From: Blastocladiella emersonii ATCC 22665
Taxonomy: Eukaryota; Blastocladiomycota; Blastocladiomycetes; Blastocladiales; Blastocladiaceae
NCBI GenBank assembly: GCA_025594325.1
Contig: JANHCV010000003.1
Span: 1,674,001 to 1,738,000 of the forward strand
Direction of reading: 5' to 3'
Length of the DNA: 64,000 bases
The notes beneath the pieces are model-generated. The model was not told the DNA's origin. It worked only from the letters and a program-made list of their open reading frames with translations, and searched no databases. A program made the translations under genes and the position numbers. How positions within the stretch are numbered: the stretch's first letter is position 1; every line of letters starts with the position of its first letter. This document shows, in pieces, positions 1 through 9,550 of this stretch.

Positions 1-1555
1 TGCGCGTCGTCGGGTCGTAGCAGTTTTGCTTGACGAAGCCGCAGTCGACGACAAAGACGATGCCCGGAATCGTGATCGAGGTCTACATGATGAGAAGTAG
101 TCGGTCAGTCAGCTGTTGTGAGCGGAAACTCGTGCGGGGGAGTCGGGCGGACCTGCGCAATGTTCGTCGCAAAGACGATCTTGCGGTATCCCGGGCGCGC
201 GGGCCGGAACACGGCGCGCTGCTCGACGGTCTCGAGCGAGGCGTGGATGCCGAACACGTCCATGCCGATGATGCGGGGGTGGGTCTCGGACTCGCCGTCG
301 CGCTCGCCGCGCTGACGGTGGTGCACGACGTCGCGGTCGTACCGCAGCTGCTGGTCCAGGCGCTTCATCTCGTTGACGGCTCGGTCAATCTCCTGCGAGC
401 CGCACAGGAAGACGAGGATGTCGCCCGGCCGCTCGTGCTTGTGGATGTGCAGCGCCGTGTCGATGGCGCGGTCAACGTAGGTCGACTGCAGCGTGGCCAT
501 TTTGGTGTTGCGCGAGTAGAGGATCTCGACGGGGTACGGGCGGCCGGGGATCTGAAAGATGGGGCACTCGTGGAAGAAATCGGAGAACTTTTCGACATCT
601 ACCCGGTCGCATCGTGTCGTGTGAACAGACGAGGGGGTGCACGTCGGGGATGGGAGCGTACCGAGAGTCGCGCTCATGACGAGCAACTTGATGTCCTTGC
701 GCTTCTGGAGGCACTGTTTGAGCAGCCCGAGCAGAATGTCGGTGCCCACAGTTCGCTCGTGCGCCTCATCTAAAAGGTTGTGACAGGGAAGGTAAGAGCG
801 CCGAGTGGGAGGATAGGAGACCAGTTGGCGTACCGATAATGACGACCGAGTGGGCCGAGAGCGTGTCGTCGTCAATGATCTCGCGGAGGAGCACGCCGTC
901 GGTGACGTAGCGGATCTGGGTCGATGTCGAGACTGCCGACTCGAAGCGGATGGCGTAGCCCACGCGCTCGCCGACGTGGCCGCCCATCTCAGCGGCTACG
1001 CGCTTTGCGTTGGAGATGGCCGCGATGCGTCTGGACGATATCTTAGTGAGCGACGGCGTAGTAGAGTGGTTCGGGGAGCTCTAACGCACCGAGGCTGGGT
1101 GACGACGATGCGCGCATCCGGCTGGTCGTCGAGAATGTACTGCGGGATCTGCGTCGTCTTGCCCGACTACGTGCAGAGCGTCGCGGGAGTGAGCAAGAGA
1201 ACACCGAGAGTTGATGCGGCCGTCGAGCTCGTACACCAGTCTCGCCTAGAAGGAGAGCGAGGTGTCAGCTCTTGCACGGCTGAGCGGACGAGCTAGGTCG
1301 CTACTCACCGACGATAACGAGCAGGTTGTGCTCGCGAATTGCGTCCACGAGATCCTTGCGGAATCCCGCGATGGGGAGCTCGGAGCGGTCAGCGTCAACC
1401 GCTGCGACCGGGGAGGGCTCGCGGCGCGGCCGCTCGGCTGGGACGCGGTCGTCGCGACGAGCCCTCGGCCGGTCGCGCGAGCGGCTCCGAGAGCGACGAT
1501 CACGCTCGTTACGTTGCCGGTGGTCTCTTGACCGGCTCCGGTTTCTCTGCTTCAT
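1..1555 (-). CDS. DEAH-box ATP-dependent RNA helicase (N-terminal part, runs off the window)
   Basis: Superfamily 2 RNA helicase of the DEAH/RHA type, which remodels RNA or RNPs in splicing or ribosome assembly. Seven exons are visible: 1555-1309, 1245-1235, 1166-1090, 1030-834, 769-662, 598-153 and 82-1, all in phase. The N-terminus is rich in Arg, Ser and Asp (RS-like). Next come Walker A GETGSGKTTQ, TQPRR (motif Ia), DEAHERT (motif II), MSATL (motif III), PGRPYPVEI and TNIAQTSITIPGIVFVVD. The helicase core ends in CGFVKQNCYDPTTR at the window edge, so the C-terminal OB/HA2 region is missing. The CGFVK stretch recalls DHX35-type helicases, but I cannot fix the subfamily (DHX8, 33, 35 and 40 are all possible). 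The start is the ATG at 1555, directly before the RS stretch. Walker A is spread over three exons, one of only 11 nt. Confidence 0.9.
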
Positions 1556-3266
1556 AGTGGGTGGTGGTGAGGGAGGGCAACCGCGAGCGACTTTGCGCGG
1601 CTTGGCCTGCGCGCGTCTCCGAGTTGAGTAAGCTGATGCGAGTCAACGCTGAGGCGCGCGTCGGTGTTCGTCGCGGCGGTCCTCAGTCCTCCAACCATCC
1701 GCCTCCTCGAAGCCGGGACGGCTAATGCTCGGTCTCAAGTGATCAAACGAGTGCTGTACTATCGACGCCGCGTCGGGGTTGTTCGCGGAGGGGACTTGCT
1801 GTAAGGGAGGAAGCACCCGCACACACTCCTTGACCGACACTTCGAGCGCGGTCGCAGGAAAACTCAAGCCAGCCAGCCACCAAGGGAACTTCTTTCCACC
1901 CGGGTGAGACGACCCCCACCTCCTCGGCCGAGACCTTTCGGCGGTTCCGAGACCGTTGACGTGGCCGACGATTAGTGATGAGACACGCGCGGTCGCGAGG
2001 CACTCGCCTTCAGACTCCGCCGTCCCGAGGCCCACGACGGCGCGGGAACGTGTACTCTCAACTCAACTCGCACCCGCATCCATGAAGCCCAAGCAAACAA
2101 TCACCACATCAAGGGCCGCGACCAGCACAAGCTACAGCCGTCTCGACGACTTGCCTACAGCCATGCGAGTATGAGTGCGCGACCAGGCGCCGCCGTCGTC
2201 GCAACTCACCTACCATGACGAGGACCGCGCTTCGTTCCCGTCCAGCAGACCCGCTACGAGTCTTTACAGAACAGCTCTACCCTTACTTTCGACGGCCGCT
2301 GCCGAGTCTTTGAGTGCCGCAGACAGTGACTGCTCGGCCGGGTCCATTACACCCGGGTCGGTGGTCAGCACCTAGCTCGAGTCGCAAGATTGCCTTGCCA
2401 TCACCTTCGGCGGGCCGGTTCCGGTCTCCACGTTGCGGGCGGTCCATCAACCCACTCATTTCCCACATCTGTTCCATGGCACACGGCGGCTGGGAGCGGT
2501 GGACGAACGGGTTGAAGCTTGCTCGAGCCCCTGTCATCAGCCCCCCTGCTGTCATCGACTGTGGATGTGGCTGAGCCAGTCACGGGATGCGCCTCAGCCC
2601 TCGCTCCCGCCCGCCGGCTGCCCTGAGCGGGCTTTGGTCGCAGCCGGCCTCGCGCTCCGGCATTGACAAGTCCTCCTGTCGAATTCGCCGTTTCCTCTCG
2701 GTGTTCGTCCAAACCGCATCCACGAATCGCAATGCCGCCTAAGTTGGGAGGCGCTCGTCACGGTTAGCGCGCCCGCTGCTCCTCACTCAAGCAGCAGTAA
2801 GCTTCCATCGCATCCATCGCGTTGCCATTAGTCTTATCAACGACTCAAGTATCAGCGTTCCATGGCGGCGGTTCAGCTAAGCAGCTTTACGCGGATCGGG
2901 AGGGACGAAGTGGCGCCGAGCGCGCGAGTCGCTGTCAGCTGACGCAAGCGCGAGCTTCGCTTGAGTCGCTTGAGGCTGCGCGAGGGGCCCATCCCTTGGC
3001 TCACGATTCGACCTGAACGATATGGAAGTCTTTTACGCACGGTCACTCACGATGCTGACCCACCGCAAGAAGTAGCAAAGACGGGGCAACTTACATATAT
3101 GAATTCACATGCAAAATTCTCCCAACACTGCCTCGCCCCGCTCCACGACATGCACGCTAGTCCCCCGTCATCGCGAGCGCCCTTGACGCTGGTGGATGGC
3201 TAGGCATCTACTCGAGTCGTTGGCAGAACGGTTAGCTTCAATCACTGTGAGGGGAACGCGAGCAGA
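1556..3266. other. Intergenic region, no supported gene
   Basis: About 1.7 kb between the helicase start and the last recognised exon of the disrupted gene. Open frames here are short and look like GC-driven chance frames. A short ATG-CCG-CCT-AAG start near 2732 resembles the beginning of many ribosomal protein genes but stops after about 11 codons. The 3' exon or UTR of the gene starting at 8627 may lie in the right part, because a GTACGT donor sits at its last visible codon (about 3270). Confidence 0.5.
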
Positions 3267-3733
3267 TCACGTACCAAGGACACTTGGAGAGAGCGCACAC
3301 ACAATCAGCGACCGGCCAGTGTTGTGCTTGGCTGCGTCCGTGCGCTTGGCTGGGCGCCGGATCATGATTGTCGCGCCCTCGACCGGCGGCGCCACGTTCC
3401 ACGCTTCGCCCATGAACGACGCGTTGGACACGACCTTGGTGAGGTAGGGCAACACGAAGCACGAGTGAGCGCCGAGGCTGTACGACGCCTCGTAGTTGTC
3501 GGTGCTTGCGGTCGCCTCATTGCTGGACCCATCGCCGCGCATGACTTCGTTGCGCGTACCGAGAATCATCCCAACGCTGGCGCGCACCGAGTACCCAGCA
3601 TGAATCGCAACGCGAAGCACGTCCTCGGCGCAGAAGAGTGACGAAGTGCTGATCATACCGCCAAGCTGGACCGTCGTCTCCAAATCAACTTGCTCGGGTT
3701 CAAAAGCAGCGTGCACCTCATGCTTTGCAGTAA

Positions 3734-3748
3734 GGGCCCGTTTGGTTC
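3734..3748 (+). repeat. Left terminal inverted repeat of the Harbinger element
   Basis: GGGCCCGTTTGGTTC, preceded by the target-site copy TAA at 3731-3733. It pairs with the repeat at 6966-6980 with one mismatch (C/T at position 4). Confidence 0.95.
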
Positions 3749-4003
3749 CGGGGTGAATCAGGTGGATCAATCGATTTTACACGGTCCGGTGTTCACCCAG
3801 CTGAAACGTGGCATTTTCACCCCGTCGTGTTCATCGCGGCGTTTGGTTCAACCCCCGGGTGAGCTGAATGGAACCCTCGTCGCTGAATCGCCCGTCTGCT
3901 CGCCCCCGAAACCTTCAGGCTGTGCTCCCCGGCCTATATAAACGCCGTTTTCCTCCAAAGTAACTCGCTCTCTCTCCCCCGTCCTCCCTCAAAGCCGAAA
4001 AGA

Positions 4004-5133
4004 ATGGCTCCCCCGTCAAGCAAAAAGCGCGCTGGCCGTACGGCCATGTCCATCGAGGAGATCGTCAAGAACGTGCCCGAAATCCCGCCGCCGCCCGCCG
4101 ATAGCGACGAGGATGCAGATGACGACGCTGCTGGGAGCGACGGCAACGCTGCTGTCACGCCGACCAACCCGCTGCCGCCCGTGACCATCGCCAAGCCAAG
4201 CAAGCGCAAGGCCAGTGGCAGCAAGGCCAGCAGCGGCAAGGCCAGCGGCGGCAAGGCCACCTTCTGCTCCGCGTCGACCAACTTCCTCCTCGACCACTTC
4301 TGCAGCCTCGCTGACGACGGCGTGCTCGGCGACAGCAACACGCTCAAGGCCCAGCACCGTGTGTCGATTGCCCAGGCCCTGTCGGACGAGTTCAACATGC
4401 AGTTTACGGCGGAGCAGGTCAAGAACCGCGTGACATACGTACGCTTTGTCTTGCGGACACGCGTCAACCGTAGCGCTAACAACGTCAGCGTTCGGCTCCA
4501 GCTTCGCACTTGTTTTCGCGCCGTAAAACGGCTTCTGTCGTACTCGGGCAACGGCTGCACCTGGAATGAGGGTGAGTGCACGGTCGACGTGCCAGAGGAG
4601 TTCTGGAACGATCTCTCGGTACGTTTGTTCAATATCGTTACGCGTCAACTCGCGGCGAGCTAACAGCGCCTGGCCTGCTTCAATTGTAGGCAGAGCTCAA
4701 GGAGGAGCTGACTGCGGGCTGCAAGCCCTTCCCGTACTACAAGAAGGCCAACATGCTGTGGGGCAGCTCGACCGCCACCGGCAAGTACTCGCACCTCGAG
4801 CAGGACGGCAAGGAGTCTGGTGACGTGGAAGGTGTTGATGGTCAAGACGACGCGGCCCCCGCCAGCAAGCGCAGCCGCACTTCGGACAGCAGCTCGCGTC
4901 GCCTCTCGGACTCGGAATTCCTCATGGGCATCAAGGAGGTGTTCCAGAGCGTCGCGACCGCCGACTCCAAGCCCGTTCTGACCGCCGCACTTGAATGGGT
5001 CCAGGACGCGTACAATGACAATGAAGAGTACCAGATCGACGTCGCCACCCGCCTGACCGAGGATCAAGCGCTTCGCGTCATGGCCGTGTCCGAATCGAAG
5101 CGCAAGCGCGTCCTCGAGTTTTTCATTCAGTAG
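4004..5133 (+). CDS. Harbinger Myb/SANT-like DNA-binding protein
   Basis: Second protein of PIF/Harbinger elements. In studied members it binds the transposase and the element ends and helps bring the transposase into the nucleus. Exons are 4004-4438, 4502-4618 and 4690-5133 (331 aa), with introns having GTACGC/GTACGT donors and CTAAC branches. After a Lys/Ser/Gly-rich N-terminal tail (~90 aa) comes the Myb/SANT-like domain: NFLLDHFCSLADDG, EQVKNRVTY, LLSYSGNGCTWNE, VPEEFWNDL and FPYYKKANMLWGSSTATG. The last block is the characteristic end of this domain family. A KRSRTS basic stretch and a helical C-terminal region (LEFFIQ end) follow. The 63-nt first intron keeps frame, so retention would insert 21 residues into the domain. 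It converges with the transposase gene. Confidence 0.88.
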
Positions 5134-5446
5134 CTCTCTCGCACATGTCCCCCTCCCCTCGCGTTGCTTCCTGGCCTTGTTCTCGCCCATTTGTGTCCAA
5201 TACATCTGGCTTTGTGTCCATCGTATCTTCAATCGTTACCCTTCGCTCGAAAATGACGCGACTCGTTGAGAAACGCGTGGTTCTCAAAGTGTCTCGCACG
5301 TCACGTGATTGATCGACGCGTCTCCACCGATGCGTTCTGACCTCAGCGACGCGTCAAATCATCTGGAATCGCTTATCTAACGTTATAGTACTTGACAAAT
5401 CAGTATATTACAGCATGCATGCGGGTACAACAATTATTTCGCGCCT

Positions 5447-6764
5447 TCAAAGACGGGTCCCACGAGCGGCCATGACGCGCCTGTACTCGGTCCAAAGAAC
5501 ATTTGCGACGCGGTTCCGAAGCGAGATACCGCGCTGACGAGCTCCGTCCAGCGAGGCCTCGAGGACAGCGGCCTCGTCGTCCTCCTCGTTCTCGTCGTCC
5601 AGGGGCTCGCGCCCACGTACTGGCGCCTCACGCGCCGCGTCCCGCGCGCGCCGGAGCTCCGTCTCGGCGTCGCGAAAGAAGGCGTCGCCGCCTTGGTTCC
5701 ACTTGTTGATCATGTTGTGCAGCGTGCAGAGCGCGTACACAAGCTTGACTTGAGTCTTGATTGGGTAGGCCGCGCCAATCGAGAGGACGCGGAACCGCTT
5801 CTTGAGCACGCCAAAGATATGCTCAATGGAGTTGCGGAGCGACGCGTGACGCAGATTGAAAAGCTCTTCGCGGTTCTTAACTCTACGTACGTTGGTGAAG
5901 CAGATGAGATGGCGCCAACGTGATGGTCATGGCAGTGAGAACGTACCCATCCTTGCCGCGGGCAAACTCGCGAAGATGATAGCGGGTGCCGCTGAAGGGC
6001 ACGATGATGGACGTGCGGTTTGCGTAGCCGCCGTCGGCGAGGTAGAAGCGGCCGGCGGGGATCTTGAACCCACGGGCGAAGGCGTCCGAGAGCACGCGCG
6101 AGTCGTGCGCCTTGCCCTCCCACCCTGCGAGAACGTAGGTGAAGTTCAAGTCAAAGTCGCAGGCAGCGAGGACATTTGAGGAGATGGTCCCCTTGCGGTT
6201 TCGGAACGAGTCGTGAAGCTTGGCGGGCACAACAAACGGGATGTGCGTTCCGTCAAGCGCGCCGACCGCGTTCTGGAACGGAGCGTATTTCGGGTCGTGG
6301 GCGATGCGCTCATGCACGGGCGTAGAATCGGACGGCTGGACAATGAACTCGGGCATCAGGCGGTACAGAGCGTCGAGCACCTGCTTCAGAACCCTGGACG
6401 CGGTCTCGCCAGAAATTTGGAACCGCTCCCTGAGGTTGCGGTTGGTGCTGCCCTCGCCGGCCATGACAAGAAAAACCATGAAGCGCGCCTCGACGGACAG
6501 CTCGCGGCCGTCGGTGAGAAGGCCACGGTCGCGGAACAGGCGGCAGATGGCCTTGAAGGTCTCGCGGGGCATACGGGCGATTTCCGAAAAACGCGTTTTG
6601 CTGTTGCACGTCAGCAGCTCTTGAACCCACGACTCGCCAGAAAGCGTGGACGTGCGGATAGGCTCCCACGAGCGGCGCTCGTTGCGCGCAGCGAGACGTC
6701 GCAGGAGAGCGAGGGCGGCCGTGAGCATGAGGCCGCGCAGCTTGCGGTTGTATCCCTTGCCCAT
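5447..6764 (-). CDS. PIF/Harbinger DDE transposase (DDE_Tnp_4 type)
   Basis: Catalyses cut-and-paste transposition of the surrounding element. Two exons, 6764-5947 and 5882-5447, give 417 aa; the 64-nt intron has a GTACGT donor and TAG acceptor. The start is the ATG of MGKGYNRK. An N-terminal helical region with an HTH-like stretch (ISGETASRVLKQVLDALY) precedes the RNase H-like core. The acidic triad is visible: Asp in ALDGTHIPF, Asp in LADGGYANR, Glu in LRNSIEHIFGVLKKRF. A TLHNMINKWN stretch and an acidic tail close the protein. No stop or frameshift is present, so it looks functional. The flanking inverted repeats and TAA duplication agree with the assignment. Confidence 0.95.
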
Positions 6765-6965
6765 GTTGTTTGAGGGCTCGAGAACACGATGCGTGAGGTT
6801 AGGTGTTGATTCGTTGCAATAAGTGCGGCTGCAAAGAGGTGGGAAAGATTTTATTGCGGGGGGGGGAGGGGCGTTCATCCAGCGGGGCGTTTGGTTCGCA
6901 CGGCCGCTGAGATGAACGGGGGTGAGGTGAAACGTGGCAACTTTTTCAGCTGATCCACCTGATCT

Positions 6966-6980
6966 GAACCAAACGGACCC
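6966..6980 (-). repeat. Right terminal inverted repeat of the Harbinger element
   Basis: GAACCAAACGGACCC on the + strand, followed by the target-site copy TAA at 6981-6983. The subterminal GATCAGGTGGATC motif lies a few bases inside and is mirrored at the left end. Confidence 0.95.
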
Positions 6981-8627
6981 TAAGACGCGTGAGGCGTTCA
7001 TTCTGGCGGGCCTGGGTCCCATCGGCGTAGTGCAAGCCCGCAAGAAGGTAATCACACTGTACAGCGTCAAGCTCAGAGAAGGAGAAACCCAGCTGCCACT
7101 TCACCGACTTGACAAAGTTGGTAATTTCGGCCTTATAGGTGAACAGCGACGTGTCGGTGCCTGCGTCGGCAGCCACAGCAGGAAGTGGAAGGCCGTCGTC
7201 AATGATAGGCAATCTGGCATGTACCCGATGACGTGTGTCCTTGCCGTTCTCATTGCGACCATGAACATACTTGTGCACAAAGCCGTTGAGGAAAAAGCGG
7301 TTCCACGCCTCGTTCAGGATGGTGTAGCGACGAACCGGAGTCCCATGTGTAGCATCCGTCTGTACGAGGAAGCCAGGTTCGCCTGCATCACAAGTAATTG
7401 TCTTAGTGGCGCGTCAGGTAGCAAGACATGTGCAGGAACAAGCAGGGCCCGCGTTGCAAGCAGGTCTACACAATTGTTGTCGTTGCCCAAAAGACGCACA
7501 AAGCGTTGCGCGCCGCGGTGCCGCACAATGTTCCTGAGCCCGATGCGGTAATAGACAAGGCGGTTAGGGTGTGCAGGCGCGCCACATGCAATACCGATAT
7601 CGTGGTGCGTAATCAGGTACGTCACAAGCGCAATATAGTCCAGGAACCCGCGCGACGTGAGGATCTCGGTCCCGTCTGTAGGGAAGTCCGGGAACAAGCG
7701 CGCCAAGACTGTTGATTGCGTGACATCGGACTCCTCAAGCGGAACTTCACGCAGGGGCATCGCGTGTATAGTTGGGCCATTACCTGCAAGAGGAAGCGCT
7801 GCAACTTCTTCCGGCGAGATACGCTTCTTTCGTGCAGGGGCAGGTTGGATAATGACAGGCCGTGGGACAAGCGGGTGCACAGGAGCGATTTGAAGAGGGT
7901 CAAGTGGTGCCTGAGCGGGTGGCGGGATACGCGGTACAATTCGAGCATTTTGAGCGCGGCCAAGTTCGCTGTCCCGAGGTGGCACCACAGGTCGCAGTGA
8001 AGGAGAAGCGCCGAAATCTACATCCATGCGATCTGAGCGAGCGCCATGGAGAAGACCACGACCGCGAACGCAAAGTGGTGGTTCCAGGATACTGACATCA
8101 ACATCCATGCGAGCAGGTTCGGTGGCGCGGCGAGTGCGAGGAGGTTGAGTCGTTACGGCGTGCAGCGGTGGAAGTGGAACAGTAGGGCTGATAGTTGAGT
8201 GGCGTGGGCTGATGGTGCGATCAAGCTCACGCGTGGGAGCGGGTGCTGGAACGCGAGGTTTGGCAACAATAGGCGGGGTAACTGGACGATCTCGAGCGTG
8301 TCAGGGAGCGCTGATGAGAGGAAACGCACGCGTATGTAGCGGTGCAATGGGAAGCGCTGGAAGCGGTGCAACGGGAAGCGCTGGAAGCGGGTCTGAAGGA
8401 CTGCTCGATTCTACGTGGCCAAGACCGTGGCCAAAAGGCTGCTGCTGCCGCTTGTGTTGCATTGGCGGAAGCGGTTCAGTAGCAAGATTATGAAGCCTGG
8501 TCAAGCTCCGGGTCATCCGCAGCGACGGCCGCAAAGGATCCGAATGCGGCGACGCTGGGGATGGCGGTGATAGTGGAGCTGGCAGCGGCCGCCCGCGCTT
8601 GCCTTTCCATTGGTTTTGCATAGACAT

Positions 8628-9550
8628 GATTGTGAATTGTTACAGCAAGAGCAGGAGCGGTGATCATAAAAAAATGCCTTGATAAACCAAGGGTCACAGC
8701 CATGTGGGCGACTTTTGGCAACAAACTGGCGCACTGAGTGTTTCCGCGTTACAACAATACCTCCCACACTGCTGTCAGTCAGGGAGTGTCATTGTCTCAC
8801 AGTGGCTCCTGCCCGCTTCAATCGTTTGACGAACTGACTCAGCGAGTCAGCGCGAATCGATGTGAGACGCGAGACGCGAGACGCGAGACGCGACGCGCCG
8901 CCGACGCCACCTCACATGACCGATCAGTTGAACTTTGGCAGCTCATGTGTGGCGGCACCTGAGCACGCTCACCCCGCCACTGTCACGTTCCGTTCTGTAG
9001 TTGTGGATTGTCGCCATGCACTTGCATGAGCCATGTAATAAATAATGAAGTTGGACTCGGTGCAACAGGGCTTGCGGCTAACCGCACCGTCCAAGTGCGA
9101 GCGGCTCACGCTGCGCGTGCTGCGGGAGCAGCAACGTCAACGGTCGCTGCGTGCGGCACCTGGTCCAAGGGTTGTCTGTGCCGCGACCCCGCGGCACTTC
9201 GCGCAACTTGGTCAATTTGGTGTGTTTGTACATAGCAGGGAAGACGGTGGGAGGGTGGGCGGGGCGGGGGCCGTCACCAGTTCATTCACTCGAGCTTTAA
9301 TTTATCAATCGTGCATCGTAGCTTGCGAGTTGGCTTGCGAGTCGGCTTGCGAGAAGTGCAGGAATCGGCGGCGCCGAGGCGAGGGTAGTGGCGGAGCACC
9401 GTGGCCGGCCCTCGCGACTCACCGATCAGTCGCTGAGTCGCGAGGGACACCGGCCGACCGACCCGTGCCGCGCCGTGCGCTCCCCTCCGCCTTCCCTCAC
9501 AATTATCCCGCTAGAGACGAAATCGCGGAGAATAAAAGAGCATAAACGGT
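8628..9550. other. Intergenic region with short tandem repeats
   Basis: No convincing gene. It holds the upstream region of the gene at 8627 and the 3' side of the gene ending at 9551. Four tandem copies of GAGACGC lie at 8864-8891, and a 12-bp GCTTGCGAGTYG repeat (three copies) lies near 9316-9350. The 166-codon frame at 9045-9545 has no family features and I treat it as chance. Confidence 0.5.
8864..8891. repeat. Tandem repeat of GAGACGC, four copies
   Basis: Seen directly as GAGACGC repeated head to tail, ending in GACGCG. Related GAGACGCG / ACGCGTCTC words occur in several other intergenic regions of the window (about 5,310, 15,290, 25,216, 38,990 and 61,925). Confidence 0.8.

Larger units (their letters stand above)
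3734..6980. mobile_element. PIF/Harbinger DNA transposon, complete and apparently autonomous (3,247 bp)
   Basis: The element is bounded by 15-bp terminal inverted repeats (GGGYCCGTTTGGTTC, one mismatch). A second inverted pair, ATCAGGTGGATCA, lies just inside. It is flanked on both sides by the direct repeat TAA (3731-3733 and 6981-6983), the 3-bp TWA target site typical of the superfamily. It carries the two genes expected of an autonomous element, convergently arranged: a Myb/SANT-like protein on + and a DDE transposase on -. Both reading frames are intact, and the terminal repeats are nearly identical, so the insertion looks recent. Confidence 0.95.
3267..8627 (-). pseudogene. Protein-coding gene of unknown function, split by a Harbinger transposon
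   Basis: I do not recognise the product. The start is the ATG at 8627 (MSMQNQWKGKRG). The N-terminal ~250 residues are rich in Pro, Ser and Arg and low in complexity. An in-frame TGA at 8303-8301 is removed by a 48-nt intron (8329-8282; GTGCGT donor, CTGAC branch, CAG acceptor). A second splice between about 7480 and 7383 joins to a folded-looking region (TILNEAWNRFFLNGF, FVKSVKWQLGFSFSEL). At 6983 the frame runs into the transposon and resumes at 3730. Joining the flanks through one TAA/TTA copy gives an uninterrupted frame (ERLTRL-TAKHEVHAAFEPE), so the gene was open when hit. The frame ends at 3267, next to a GTACGT donor, so a further 3' exon is likely. The copy is now broken, since the 3.2-kb insert holds stops and its own genes. 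Confidence 0.65.

Noticed and set aside
2730-2770. MPPK-type start resembling a ribosomal protein gene
   Set aside because: Stops after about 11 codons, and I could not find a donor plus downstream exon matching any ribosomal protein.
6934-7551. + strand frame crossing the right transposon boundary
   Set aside because: It reads from the element end into the flank opposite the host gene and has no recognisable content; the minus frame is the coding one.
8301-8303. In-frame TGA as evidence of an old pseudogene or stop-codon readthrough
   Set aside because: A 48-nt intron with GTGCGT donor, CTGAC branch and CAG acceptor removes it without changing frame, so a stop need not be assumed.
9045-9545. 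166-codon + frame with ACELACESACE repeat
   Set aside because: The repeat is a 12-bp tandem in non-coding sequence; there is no family similarity and composition is like flanking DNA.
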